Of a stretch of DNA of 64,000 nucleotides, positions 21,252 through 34,800 are shown one piece after another. The translations under genes and the position numbers were made by a program. The DNA comes from Episyrphus balteatus (Eukaryota > Arthropoda > Insecta > Diptera > Syrphidae). The stretch covers positions 13,867,545 through 13,931,544 of the forward strand of contig NC_079134.1 of NCBI RefSeq assembly GCF_945859705.1. Direction: 5' to 3'. The stretch's first letter is position 1, and every line of letters starts with the position of its first letter. The notes under the pieces were generated by a model, which was not told the origin of the DNA, searched no databases, and worked only from the letters and a program-made list of their open reading frames with translations.

Positions 21252-24200
21252 GAAATGTATCCATGAAGAGAGAGTGCTGGAAATTTGATTAAAACAAATG
21301 AAGATGATAGAAGCAGCGAAAGGGTGATGCCAAGAATTTTTTTTGTTTTTTATTTCGTTGTTGTTTTTTGTGTTAATATATTTTTGAATATGTATAAGAT
21401 GACTGTTCTTACAAGGATATAATATTGGCGGTGAATATCCGAAAAGGGTTGTAATTTGTAAACGTAATTAGACAGCAGTGTTGAATTAGGAATTAAGGGA
21501 TTTGATATAAAAGGAAAGGGAAAATTTGTTAAAAGCAAAAAGTGCTTAAAAAAAAAAGAGTAAAAGATTAGACTTTTTTCTTTATCTTTTATGGGGAAAA
21601 AAGGTTCAATTAAAGTTGATTGCTTTCACCTGTTTCAATCAATTAGGAATTTAAGGAAAAATGTTAAAAAATAATGCTTTGATGGAATTAAACCTCAGGA
21701 CTTTTATTAATGAGATAAGATATTAAATGAAAAACAGGTTTTTGGAATACATAGGTATCTGCATTTGAGACTCTTGAGAAAAAAAAAATGAAGACAACGA
21801 ATGGTCCCATAGTTCTCGGAAGAAAAAGTCATGAAAGAGAACTGGCCAAGTTCATGCAAACATACCATCACCACAAAAAAGGAGGACAAGGAGAAATATG
21901 GTGTTCGATAGTCCACTTAAGAAAAAGTAATTTTTAAAATTGATATAAGTACCTAAGGCTATTATATTGATGAACCCTATGGTTTAATAAGATTATATTG
22001 CAATGGACTAGAGGTTTTAAGTTCAAATCCATCCTCTGCTTTTTAGTCATATATTTTTCATGGGTACTTGCATATTGCGAAGAATTCATATACCTACATA
22101 TTTAGCAGTCATTAGCATAAAATAGTAGGTCTTTCGCATTCGTATGAAATAAATTACACGACACAAGCATGTTGAAAGTTTTAGTTAACTAGGCATTGGC
22201 TAGTTATTTTCCGCCAAAAATGTATTCATTCCTATAAATTTTGAAATAATAGAGTCAACTTTTAAAAATAGTAACCAAAAACATGACAAACTGATACAAT
22301 TTAAAAACAAAACGAAATTCAGAAAATAATCTTTTTTTTTAAAGACAATATCCTTCTATCATTCTATTTCAAATAATAAAATTGATTATTTTTATTTCTT
22401 AACCTAAATATTTGTTCTATAAAGATTACTTGAGTTCATTTTTCCCCATTGTTCTTTTTACAAAAAAAAAAAAAAAATCGATCCATTAACGAAAACTCAA
22501 TTAGAGCAAGTTTTTGATAACATTCCATTCCATTGGATTCATCTAAAAAAAAAGGACACTGAAAGGACATTCAATTTTTTTTTTTTCGAAAGTTCTCTCT
22601 CATTTCCGTTTGTAAACAATTTACTGTAATTTATAAAAAACAAAAACAAAAAAAAATGTTTAAAAAAAATTCACCCTGAAAATTGCATTAAGTCGAGATT
22701 CCTTTTAAGCGAAAAAGCAGAACAATAGCCCAAAGACAATAAAGCTTCTCTCTGTTAACATCTCATGTTTGCGGAGAAGAAGCAAAGAAGGCAGTAGCAA
22801 GCAGTACCAGCTGGAACCTTATGAATGTGTTTGTGTAAATGTAGTCAGTCTCTGTCTCTGTCCCCTTAGCCCATTTTTACTTGTAACTTTTTTTGTATTA
22901 CTTTTTTTGTCATTTTAAATAAAACCCCGTGAAACTTGGAAGTAAGAATTAATTGTGCTCTCCTTGGAGAGACAAATACTCGTACTCTAACTTCGCCAGT
23001 TAAAGAAGAGTCGACATTCCCGTTTTATTTATAGTAACTGTAGTAGATCTACTTGGGCAAAAAGAGATTTAACAGGGTAGATTTATAGAAGCAGGCTCTC
23101 CGGTACATAAAATACACAAGAGGCCCCAATGCAGAAGGTTGCTGTGCCAGAAGATGCAAGAGGGCACCATCAGAATTAAGTACATACACCTTTACAGAGA
23201 AATGGGTAGGGTATACAACCTAAAGGGTATAGAAGAGAGAGGTGGAAATAGGTCGAGAGTTGAGTGAGGATGATGGGAGTAGGTTGTTTTTTTTTGCTTG
23301 GCTATAGGGCAAATGTAAAGATTGCACAGAACTAAATGTACCTACTACACTACAACTACAACTTTGCTGTGTACTGTGCAAGGTTTTTAAGCTATGCCAT
23401 CAGGCATACGGTACAAAGGTATAAATACTGGTAATTCAATTTGATGGAATTACGAAATTTAATTGAAATCCCAGTGCGGCAACGGTGGCGGGTGAGGCGT
23501 TGGAGTAGACAGATTTCTTCCAACAGCACAATTTTAGTCTATAGGTTAGGTTAGGTAGTTACGTTATAGGCTCTTGTTGCAATTTCACTGATGGTTTTGC
23601 TCTCTGGAAAATAGAAAATTTATGTATATCTATACAATTTATGTGTATAGGTTTTGGCGGTACAATACTTGACTAGAGTCTACTCGACTCGACTCGAGTC
23701 GACTGTGATGTGATGGAGCACACTTGGAATGGATGTTTTAATTGTAATTGAAATTTATAGCTATTTTGCAGGAAAGAGTGTTAAGTGGCTGGTGTTTTAT
23801 GGGAAAATTATACTGTTGAACTGTTTTTTTTTTTTTTTTCATTTTTGTTTGCTTTGGAAATTTTATTAGCTTTACATTTATATAGAAGAAAAAGAGGTTA
23901 GATAATTGGTTTTTGGTTAGGCTTGAAGATTTTTATATCTTTTTCATACTCCTATTGCCTACCCATAGGGAAGTTGGTAAACAATTTTATGGTTAAAATA
24001 TTTCAAGTTTTATGGGTTTTTAATATGAGACTTACTGTGAGAAGAAGGACCTTAAAGATGATAATATTTCACTAGATGGTTAACAAATGGTTTAGGTTTA
24101 TACTCTCGCTATCGAGTTTCGAGAGAACATCTGAGTTGATGTTTTTTTTTTCTTCATATCATTGATAACAAAAGGAGGAAATAGATCTTTTCCTGATACC

Positions 24201-24890
24201 ACAAAGTATTTCTTGTAGACTATTTTAATTTTCTGGTATTTCAACTGTAACACTTCTCAATTTTAAGAAACTGCGTTATAGCACCATGTCGTGGACATTT
24301 CAAAAAATTCTGATAGCTTGAATGGCCTCGTTTCAATAATACCACTAAGTATTGAATGTTAAAAAAAATGCAGGAAAACTACCCAGATTCGAATCCTTTT
24401 ATATTTCGATATTCTTTAAACTGAACTCTTTTAAATGAAAATATTCAAAAACGTAAAGATGACCAACTTTTTTATATTTTCAAATATACCAATATTGTTC
24501 CTTTCAAATAGCTAGTACAGTGCGTAATGTCACAAAACTTCAGAACTTCAGAAAGATAATGAAAAAAAAATTTAATCAAGAAAATAAAAATAGAAAAAGC
24601 TTCAAAAAACTCGGAACGACAATCCTTCCTATGCGAAAAAGTGCATCTAACAATTTTGTCAGTGGATCAATTTTCTTCTTACTTGATAGTTAATTTGTGG
24701 GTGTCCCTAGAAGGGAAATTGAAATTATTTGAGGATCAATATATATCACATAATATTCAATATGAGAAAACTTATTTTCTCAAAAACGATTTGGTATTAG
24801 GAAGTAACAGTACCTGTCATCGAAACACTGTCTTGATTTCTTACTTTCTCGTAAACTACTACAGGTAGCTGATTTCAACAAAGTTTTAAG
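21252..24890. other. Non-coding stretch, no gene seen
   Basis: 21252-22740 is AT-rich with poly-A runs (for example about 22466-22481). 22740-23780 is a balanced island with no convincing frame; it contains a 14-bp palindrome TCGACTCGAGTCGA within a 'gactc' run near 23685-23702. Poly-T occurs at about 23826-23840. At 21999-22050 'aagttcaaatcc' resembles a Pol III B box, but no A box or cloverleaf accompanies it. Confidence 0.55.
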
Positions 24891-27800
24891 TTAAGTTAAT
24901 TTTTTTTTTTTTTTTAAATAGGCAAAATAAAAAAGAAACACATTTTTCAATTGATAAAAATGAGCGTCCAAGTATCATTTTCGAGGTATTGCTTTTTTTA
25001 CGATCAAAACTCTAATCATTTTGAAAAAGAAAATCAATTGTTACTTTGAGGATACTTTGAGGATATCGATGAATATTTACCTAATTTTTTTTTTTTTCGT
25101 TAGTAACTCTACCGTACTCATAGACCCATTTTTATAACTGTTTTACGTTTATACTAAGTGTCTAGAAAATTTTTAGAATGTGAGATACAAATGATGTAAG
25201 TAATTATGTACTTTAATATCAATCAAAAACCAACCTTTTCTAAAATAAATTTTTGGAATTCCAAAACAAATTATTTTTAATTTTAATATAAGGGTTGATT
25301 AACAATCATTTCAGCTTCCTCTATATCTCAAGCGATTTGCGTCAAACTTGTAAGTTAAGAGTTTTCAGTGTAATCCTGGAGAGGAAAATTAAATTTTGTT
25401 TTTAAGAACCAAAATGAACGGTACCTATTTTTGTCATAGACCAATTATAAAAGATTTTTGATTCAAAAAAGGCTAAAACGACATTAGGTACTAATTTTGA
25501 ATTAAACAAAAATGTATTTTGATCCGATATTAACGGTACCATTTTCTTGATTTCTGACTACTAAACCGATTACAATGAATAATTTTGTACAAAAATCGTT
25601 TAAGTAGCATTCATTTTGAACAAACAAGAAATTGGACAAATATTTCTTGGAATCAACATTTTGAAAACAGACCAATGAATTTCTTTGAAAGTTAGTTTCT
25701 AGTCATGGTATTTGCATTTTAATTGCATATCATTTTTTTGAAAAATTTTACAAAATGTTTATTTATAAAAAAAAAAACAATTTGATTAAATAATCTCTAA
25801 CAATTTACTTTTTTTTTATTTGATTCACAAAAAATTAAATGGCATATTTTATTTGGCTGACAAAACCATTTGAAACATGGTTTTGTAACTAAAAATTATG
25901 TTTAATATTATTTTCAGTTTAGATATATTTAATTTTAATACAAAGTTAAATTTAAAATATCCTTTAGTGAATTTAATAAATCGAAGCAACTTTTACCATA
26001 GGAGTAAGTACTTGGGACCCAGTCTGGTAATTTTTTTTTTTTTTTTTTGATAAAAGAAGCACTAAATTTGTCTGCATAACATATTTTATTTTAATAAAAC
26101 AATTAACTTAAAATTAATAATGATAATTTTTTTTTTTCTATTTTCAATGTTTTTATTGAATAAAGTACGAAGACTGCTTATTTTTCTTATTTCATTTTAT
26201 ATTTTTGTTTGTTTGTTGAATTCAAAAAGAGTTGTAAAAGACTCAGACTTTAAGAAGCTATTATCGATTGAATCACTGTGGCGTATGTGTAAAATTTTTT
26301 TGACTAATATTGAAAAACTGAAATGAATAGCTCTCAATTCTACGATATTCCATTAAAAGAAAATAGATATATTTTATTTTACTCACATTTTTTTCTTAAT
26401 TTCAAAATTTACCTCAGGTTCCTAGCATCAATACCATTAAAATAAAATTATTTTTAAAAGTGCCAAGAAAGGTTAATATCACAAAATCCCAAATACAAGA
26501 TTTAGAAGTACTATCCTGACCGTAATACACATTAATCCCTTTTTGTTTCATTTTCTTAAATGTTCCAACTTAATTGTATCGATTTTCATTCTTATTAAGC
26601 TACATACATTATTTAAAATAAAACGAAAACCAAAAAAAAAAAAACAAAAAAAAATAGACCACTTACTACTCGGAAACCCAACTTCTCGTATCGTAAAAGC
26701 TTTTATGAAAATCACAACGTGTCGTCCCATTTGTGCCAACGAACGAACATTAAAACCCCAGCCATTACATGAAATGTTTTATGTCATTTTTTAGTTTCTC
26801 TTAATAATTGACAGGTTTAGAGCCAGAAAAAAACACCTTCAACACCTTCATTTTTACTGCTGGGTTTACACTTCTGGTGCTGCTACGTAACGCTTTTTCC
26901 TGAGTGAGATTTTCTAAATGTACATATTTGAAATCACCCATAATCCTCGACGCTCGACATGTATTTTTCTTACTATAACCCGAATAGGGCGTCGTTCGTC
27001 GACGTGGATGTTGTCAGAGTGCCGTCATGTAGTCCTTTTGTAGTCTTCTACGAAACTACACTATGAAGACGTTGACGATGTCAGTGGCAGTAACTATCAA
27101 CATAAGCAGCTCATTGCCCCCGTCAGACTCACAAATCTGATTAAAACTGCTCGTTTGGGAAAAAAAACAAGGGTTATGTCTTGTTTTTTCAACTTTTCTT
27201 TTTTTATTTTATTTTTAAGGGCGGACTTGTTGTGCCTAGCCTAGCTTGATGGTGGGTGGTCTTGGGTATGCGTACCTACAGAAAAAATAACCCCAACCAA
27301 GTTAAACTGAAAAAAAAGTAGAAAATAATTTAAAAAATTAAAAATAAACCATCCACAAGCGAAAAGCGCTCCGACACAGAGAGAAAGTGAATTCAAGTGA
27401 AGCTCTGCAAGTGATAGAAGTGCGCTCTTTTCGTTTCAGAGGGTTGCTTGCTATTTCATATTATGTCACTTCCATGGAAATGACTTAGAAGGTAATCTAG
27501 CATTTCATATAGCTTCATCCATAAGATATTCTTTCAGCTTCTTGACTTTTTCTGCTGGAATAATTGAATATTCACTCGCGGGACACGCTTCAACAACAAC
27601 AAGACAGAGCGCAACATTTTAAAGCGAGTGCATTTGAAGGATGTGGTGTTGTAGTTGTTATTGTTTTGTATTGCAAAAAGCATCAAGTTCGGAATCAAAT
27701 TTCAAAATCGACGTAGGTTTATTTTTTTTGTTCTTGTGTTTTCTCTCTCTGCTTTAAGTGAGGATAAAAGAAAAGTTAAGGGAAAAGACAGCTTGTTTCA

Positions 27801-28549
27801 ACCTTACGGTTTATAAAATGGGTAAAAAAGGTAGACAGTTTGCGACAGGTATGTAGACTTCGGGTACTCTAGGAACCTTGACTATCGGATTAGGCATGTG
27901 AAAATGAATGTCTTGGGTATGTAATTCCCTTCTTACGTCGTCGTTGGCCAAACCCTTCCACAACAGATATATGGCTGTTCTTTAAGTTGAAAAGTGATTT
28001 GGCTTATTTTGAAATCTTTTCATTTGTTCTTGAAAGGTTATAGCCCAAGAATGTCGTCTTAAAGAGGGTTTAAGGAAGGGATTTAAGGAGATTAAAAAGT
28101 TCAATGAATTTTGCTTAGGTTTGTAGATAGCCAATGAACTTGGATTTTGTTCTGTAAGGAAATAAAGGAAAGAAAAAAAAAATTATATGAAGATCAGAAG
28201 GCAAGATTTAAAGGTTGTTGATGTTTTTCGAACGAAAATAAAATATTCAGATAAAATTGGCAACTTAAATCCTCTTCTAACTTAGGTATTCACAATGAAT
28301 ATTCAAAAGGAGATCAATTTTGTATTTCAAGAAAACTTTTTACTTTTTATGGTTATTCTTCACTTCAATATGAATACAATTAAAAAAATTAAATATCATT
28401 GGTTTTTGGTTTCACTGTTTTTTAAATAAAAACAAATAAGTTCAAAATCAAGAATATCGAAAAAAATTCTAAAACGAAGCAACACCTGACAGCATTAAAA
28501 ATTGTTGAAATACCAGTAATTAAGATAAAAAAAATATAGGTATATATAA
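24891..28549. other. Non-coding stretch, no gene seen
   Basis: Mostly AT-rich. At 26273-26292 the phrase 'tcactgtggcgtatgtgtaa' is one of three dispersed copies of a conserved 20-mer in this window. 26860-27720 is a GC-richer, apparently unique island with no frame I can defend; a (CAA)n run lies at about 27587-27600. Poly-T/A tracts occur at about 24900-24915, 25087-25098 and 26031-26050. Confidence 0.55.
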
Positions 28550-29653
28550 TATAATGTATCACATACACCACAGTGTATTCTAGATTTTACCCCCAAATTT
28601 AATTTAAATGAAACATTGTTATTAGACACTATGTCAGCTTTAAATTGCATACAAATGAATAATGTTGTTAACTCCATCGGTAGAATTTTAGATCTTGTTT
28701 TTGTGCAAGAAGACCTTGAAATTGAAGAAGCTTTTCCTTTTTTAAATAATTGTATTCATCATAAAGCCTTACGCTTTGAATTAAAGTGCCTAAGATTTTA
28801 TAATTTTGACTGTTCCAATCAAGAAATAGGTTATAAGTATGACTTTGTCAAGGCCGATTACATTGGTATAAATAACTTTTTAAACAGCGTAGATTGGAAT
28901 GTGGTCTTATGTTTCCAGGACTTAGAAAGAAATTATAAGACTTTTCAAAACATTATATATGAAGCTTTTTCTTCCTATATTCCTGTTAAACGGATGAAGA
29001 AAAATAATAAGCCCGTTTGGTTTACAAAAAGCTTATCGAGATTAAAGAACACATTGAGCAAAACGTATAAAATGAGTAAGGTTGGTTCAGGTTTTCGAAG
29101 CGAATATTGCCGTATACGTAGAGAATACGACTTTCTCAAAAAGTTCTTATACAAGCAATATGTATGGTCCTTGGAATCAAGTATGAAAAGCAACTCAAAG
29201 TGTTTTTGGCAATACATAAACTCTAAGCGCAAATCTGTTGATATTCCGGCTTATATGACCTATAAAGGTATTGGTAGTAGTGATCTCAATAAAATATGTA
29301 ATCTGTTTGCGTCATTTTTTCGATCTAATTTTAGATCTAATCCAGCTCATTCGGAACTGAACTATAATATTCCGACTATAATTGATATGGGTTACATATA
29401 TATATCAGAAGAAAAAATTCTTTCTGCACTCGGCAAATTGGAAAATAGTGTGAGTTTGCCTCCTGATAATATTCCAGAAATTTTTTTAAAAAAATGTATG
29501 ACAAATTTATGTAAGCCCCTCCATATAATTTTCAACTTATCTCTCCAAACTGGGGTTTTTCTTGATTCCTGGAAAAGTTCATTCATAACCCCAATTCAAA
29601 AATCGGGTTCTAAGCAATCAATTGAAAACTATAGGCCAATTGCTAAACTTTAA
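28550..29653 (+). pseudogene. Retrotransposon ORF2, upstream part (EN remnant and RT start)
   Basis: The frame is open from about 28550. There is no credible start codon, which is consistent with 5' truncation. 'GRILDLVF' at 28679-28702 matches the LDL(V/F) strand of the apurinic-type endonuclease, and 'HHKALRFEL' some 25 residues later sits where the family has its SDH motif, so only the endonuclease C-terminus is kept. The next approximately 170 residues are the usual basic linker, with 'KPVWFTKSLSRLK' and 'CFWQYINSKRKS'. The segment from 'LPPDNIPEIFLKKC' to 'ENYRPIAKL' is the N-terminal part of the RT domain. A TAA stop ends it in the middle of the conserved 'NYRPI...KVFE' region. Confidence 0.88.
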
Positions 29654-30988
29654 TTGATCCCAAAAGTCTTCGAATCATTGGTAAAAACTAAAATGTATGA
29701 TGCATTGAAAGCATATATATCGCCCTTTCAACATGGCTTTGTTACTGGGAAATCCACAGCAACAAACCTCACACTACTAACAAACTTTTGTATTAACACA
29801 ATCGAAAAAAGAAGTCAAGTAGACGTCATATATACCGACTTTTCAAAGGCTTTTGATAGAGTTAGCCATAAACTTCTTTTGTCAAAACTTAGATCTCTAG
29901 GATTTCACTCTCAGATATTTGACTGGATCAAAAGCTATCTAGAAAACAGAGTACAATCAGTTAAAATTGGTCAAACTAAATCGGAAATAATCTCGAATTA
30001 TTCAGGGGTTCCTCAGGGCAGTCATCTGGGTCCACTCTTATTTATACTCTTTGTTAATGACTTACCTAGCTTTGTTTTAGACTCACAATGCCTTTCATTT
30101 GCTGATGACTTTAAGATTTACAGAGCAATCAATTCATTTTCAGATTGTGTGCAACTCCAAAATGATTTAACCTCCTTGTCAAAATGGTGTCTTTTAAATG
30201 ACCTTGATTTAAATATTAATAAATGTTGTGTTCTTACATTTACTAGGTCTTTTAGTCCGATTTTCTTTGATTACCTTATATCTGATAACGTTCTTCAAAG
30301 AGTTTTCAATCACAAAGATTTGGGAGTTATCTTCGATTCCAAACTAGATTTTAGAATGCATGTGGACTATATCGTGTCTAGAGGAAACTCTATGCTCGGA
30401 TTTTTGTTCAGGAATTCTAAGGAATTTAAGTGTCCTTATACAATTAAGTCGCTATTTATAAGTTTAGTTCGACCGATTTTAGAATACTGCTGTGTAGTCT
30501 GGTCTCCTTACTACAAAAATGCGTCGAATAGAATTGAAAGAATACAGAAAAGACTAACGAAATATTCGCTTCTGAAACTTGAATGGACCCACCCGTTACC
30601 AACATATATTGATCGGTGTGCGTTGATTGATATTAAACCCCTTGAAATCAGGAGAATTTATTTTTTGATTTCACTCGCTAGAGATGTAATAACCGGTCAT
30701 ATTAATTGTGCTCCTTTATTAGAACAATTTATAAGACATACACCTGGACGTTGTCTAAGACCGAGGGCTAATCAATTTTTCTTCATCCTACAACATTTGA
30801 CAAATTACGGATTAAATGAACCGATTGCTAAAGCTTGTCACTTTTTTAACAAATATGCTGATGTAATCGAACTTGATTCTACAAAAGAAGTATTCAAAAA
30901 ACATATTATGTTATCGATTGATTGGCGTAGAGAAATAATTATTATTTATTATAATTTTATATTTTTGTATCTATGTCTAAGAAAGTAG
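29654..30988 (+). pseudogene. Retrotransposon ORF2, downstream part (RT catalytic core)
   Basis: This continues in the same frame directly after the TAA. It holds the RT catalytic core: YTDFSKAFD with the first catalytic Asp encoded at 29837-29839, SGVPQGSHLGPLLF, and SFADD with the Asp pair at 30104-30109. The thumb region follows (for example 'NHKDLGVIFDSKL' and 'RPILEYCCVVWSPYY'), then the C-terminal region with 'RCLRPRANQF'. There is no RNase H motif. All three catalytic aspartates are intact. Because the single stop cuts the protein before the active site, the copy is probably inactive as it stands. Confidence 0.92.
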
Positions 30989-31043
30989 TATGTATTATGT
31001 ATTTATGTACTTATAGACGAAATAAATAAATAAATAAATAAAT
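30989..31043 (+). repeat. Retrotransposon 3' UTR and (AAAT)n tail
   Basis: After the ORF2 stop there are only about 30 bases of 3' UTR, then five to six AAAT units ending at about 31042. Short tandem tails rather than pure poly-A are typical of CR1/L2-like elements. This marks the 3' boundary. Confidence 0.8.
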
Positions 31044-31520
31044 GACTTTGTAATTCTTCCATGCATTTTTAATGATAAGTTTAGAACATTATATTCTAGT
31101 TTTTTTTTTTAATGTAGTTTCTTAATTTGCTACGAAAGCAGAAATAAATATTTGCTGAAATACTACTTATTTATATTTTCTGAAATAATTGGTATCCCTT
31201 AAGTTTTTAAATGAATTATATGAAAAAAAAAAAACAAGAATGGAGAATTGTAAGAATAAATTAATTTTTGAGACTCAGTAAACACATTATTTTGTTTCAA
31301 TATCCATTAAGATTTAAAAAAAATTACATAGTAGATTCCTGAGTTAAAATAAATAAATATTTAAGTGTAACTGTAATATTTAAAAATAATAAAAATGTTA
31401 AAAGTTTTATTTCAAAAATTACAAGAAAAGAGTAATAATTACTTTTTTTTTAATTTTTTAACATTAAACTTTTAACATTTTAATAATATTTGAAAATCCT
31501 TTTTTTTTAGTATATAATAT
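31044..31520. other. AT-rich non-coding stretch, nothing seen
   Basis: Extremely A+T-rich with several homopolymers; no repeats or frames I can support. Confidence 0.55.
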
Positions 31521-31800
31521 AGGTTGTTTCAAATCAAAAGTCCCATGGAAAATTGAGCAAAAATAAAAAAAAACTCATTTGCTCACTTTTTTCTAAAATA
31601 CGATAAAATAATAAAAAACAGTTTTGATATCGCTTTTTTTAATTAATTGGTCCGTCTGTAAGATTTACTGGGTAAGCCTCAGAAAACGTAGGCAAGTCTC
31701 CCGGGCTTGTATCACTCCATTTCAGTGGGCAATACAAAAAAAACATACAATTATTTAATTATCTATCATCTATAGGCAGTTGGGATAACTTTACTGAAAA
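31521..31800 (+). repeat. Dispersed repeat R, uninterrupted copy
   Basis: Begins 'aggttgtttcaaatcaaaag' and includes 'gtcccatggaaaattgagca', 'ccgtctgtaagatttactgg', 'caagtctcccgggcttg', 'atacaattatttaattatc' and 'gggataactttac'. The same order of blocks is found at 37397-37647 and 41132-41194, where 3.5 kb of other DNA separates them. This copy therefore represents the empty site. Function and full extent are unknown; the GC-rich block reads weakly as coding on the minus strand ('QARETCLRFLRLSQRISQTD' in the other copy) but with no recognised domain. Confidence 0.75.
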
Positions 31801-34800
31801 TATTGTTGTAGGACTAGGTGAAGATGCATCAGAAATGTCCAGTTTATATGATAGCAATTCATAACTTAAAATTCTATTCACATCTTTTTATTTGTATAAT
31901 TGGGCAGTAAATATCTTTATTTTATTTTTCAATTATTTTCGAGTCATCACCATAGAAATCAAATTCAGATTTTTCGTTTGTTTATTTTTTTTCTTTAGCA
32001 TTTCTTTCCTACCCTTTACTCGTATAATATATTTTGCTTTTATACATAAAAATATTTATTCATTTCTTAAGAAGAATATAGACATTCTTTAGAAAATATT
32101 ACTCAGTCTCTGACTAATATTTCAAAAAATAATTAAAAAAAAATCGAAGGAATAAAATATACGTTCACCTAGGTAATATTAATACACCATTTTTTTTTAG
32201 AGGAAATAGAGCTTCAAGACCCACTTTTTCGAGTTCTTTGTAACTTTTAGTTATGTCTCGCAAAACTTTAACCTGGCAAGTAACTTTATCGCAAGTATAA
32301 ACGTATTTTCCTAAATTGGTCACTTTGACGTATACGTACTTTTTTATTTCAAAAATTATATTTTTTTTTATACGATGTCATGCTTTCATATTAGGTAGGT
32401 ATTTTAAATAACCAATACGTGAATAACGATTAACTAAAGAAATAAATATGATTTGCGATTTAAATAGGATCAGGTTAAGATACATATGAATATAATTTAT
32501 AAAAACTATAAAAAACCAACGAATTTTTTCAAAATTATAACTAAAATATTTTTACAAAAATTTTAGTTGAAATCGTCTTAACTTGCACTGTTGATTGCAC
32601 TTGCACTATAAATTGTGAAGTTATCGTCATATTTTGTTTTGAAATAATGTAGGTATGATTGAATTAAATCTTGAATCATTTTTGTTTTAGAAACGTATAG
32701 AATAATTTAGATAAAAATTAGAATTTGAAGCTGACTAGATACATCATTTTCCAAGACAAAATATATAAAAAAAAAAACATAACATATGAACTAAAATTCT
32801 ATATTACATTGCATAAAAACAATCGAGAATCGATTTACTATAAGTTAAAACAAACAGTTATTAAAATAACTTGCAAATACTAAAAATAACACCACAGATC
32901 AGTGTTTTAGAGAATGCCTAAAGCAATATTTTTCTAGTAACTTTTTGATATAAAAACTATAGACCAACGAAAATTTTAAAATACAGATTCTTGACTTGCA
33001 ATCCTTTGGTTTTAAAGAATAAAAGGATAAGTATTTTTGAATCCAATTTTAATATCATTTTTTTTTTGTTGGGTCCCTTTTTCAAAAATTAAGAAACAAA
33101 AGAAGAATTAATTACTTGAATATTTAAAAATATAAGTAGAACTATTAATACAGGAATTACAAATTATAAGAACTAGAACTAATAAATCCGAAAACAAAAA
33201 CATATTTTTTCAAAATCGTCAAAAATAAAATACTAAATACTTAGTATAAATGGATATTATCTCATCTTATTTTCATAAAATAAAACCTTTCTTCAATTAT
33301 TTTTATCGAAATGGGTCACTGTGGTGTATGAGTAATATTTTTGTCTGCTAAGAAACTTGAACTTTAACCGATTTCGTTCGACTATTTTGTCAAATTTTGA
33401 ATAATAAACTTCAAAGAGTACATTATTAAAAAAAACCTAACAAATTTTTTTTTGAATATGTTTTGTTTTTCAAATAATTTTATAACTAACCAGCCATTTA
33501 AAACTTAACCCATAGTAATTACCATACATATCTTTTTACTGGAAGGTCTATTCGTTGAAAACCGTTGCATGCTTTTTTTAATCATTGATGCAAAATTAAT
33601 TTTTAATGAAATCAACCCACCTTGGTAATAAAATCTGAGATACTAAATGTACCGATTTTTAATTCATCATTAAAAATATTTTTCTTAAAACGTGTAACCT
33701 CATATTGGTAAAGCTAAAGATTTAAGAAGCAATTTATTATTTTAAGTGCTTTGCTCCCACCTACCCACCTAACTTCCTTACCACCAAATTAAGAAATCTC
33801 AACACACATTATTCACATAAACACTTAAGAACCCCAAAAAATCTTTCAACCAAAAATGTGTCTAATATTCTGGTGATAATAAACACAATAAACTGTGTTT
33901 TTATCCCTACGCACCTACTACTTACTAATACCTTCTAATATTCTCTACCTACCTTCATATCTGCCTCAATTATTTAAAAGGCACCACGTGTCAAATTGTT
34001 CTTAATACAACCAACCGAAAAAAGCTGCTTTAGCTTATAATGATATCATAATTTTCTCCATTATGTACCACTTTGTCGTTCAATATTGCGTGTAAAGGAA
34101 AATTCCTTCATTTCTAATTAAAATTACTCAAGCAAACATAAACAAAAAATAACAAACCTCTATAAAAGCGTTTAAGATACAACTTTTTCAATATCATCAG
34201 AAAAATGAGAGGAAGAAGAAAATATATATCACTCCCCCCTTTTTTTGTAAACGCAGAAAACTTTAACACAGATACAAAATACTTTAACACACACTAACAA
34301 ATATAATGAACCTATCGTTAACTTTAATGTCCTTAAAAATTACTTTCACGACACACAAACTTGACTTACATTTATTTTCCATCCTCAAAAATATACCTAA
34401 CACACACCTCGTATATAACACAAATAAACTTTCATACATATTCGAGTATATGTAATGGAAGCTGCTGCTTGTAGGTTAGGATACTTCATAGGCTTTTGGC
34501 CCAATTCCGCTTTCTCTTAAGTAATAATGTCCCAAGTAGGATTTTCTTTGCACTCCTGTCATACCACTTCAAAAAAAAAAAAAAATATAAGATAAAAAAA
34601 AAAAATACTTCACTACTTCACAAATTAGGACAACATTTTTGTGTGTGCCAGGGAAAGTGCCTGTTTGCCTATATAGTGCCTATATTTTTTACCCGAATCG
34701 ATTTTGTTCTCGTCTAAGGCTCCCTCGGCTCCAGCTTCCCCTTTATTTTTATCTTGACACAAAAGATAAAGAGCCTACTGCTGTGACATTTTCTTTCACA

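Larger units (their letters stand above)
28550..31043 (+). mobile_element. 5'-truncated non-LTR retrotransposon (CR1/Jockey-like)
   Basis: An open frame starting about 28550 encodes the tail of an endonuclease domain, a linker and a full reverse transcriptase, and is closed by an (AAAT)n tail at about 31020-31042. There is no RNase H region after the RT and no LTR. The motif wording (SGVPQGSHLGPLLF, FADD) and the microsatellite-like tail favour the CR1/L2-like side of the Jockey superfamily over the I/R1 groups. The 5' end of ORF2 and all of ORF1 are missing, as in typical aborted target-primed insertions. One TAA at 29651-29653 interrupts ORF2; otherwise the frame is open for more than 2.4 kb, so the insertion is fairly young. 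Confidence 0.9.

Noticed and set aside
21999..22050. Second tRNA or SINE-like B box ('aagttcaaatcc')
   Set aside because: No A box at the right distance and no cloverleaf pairing.
23672..23706. 'ctcgactcgactcgagtcgac' as a regulatory palindrome
   Set aside because: It is a short pentamer repeat whose 14-bp symmetry can arise by chance; no neighbouring gene to regulate.
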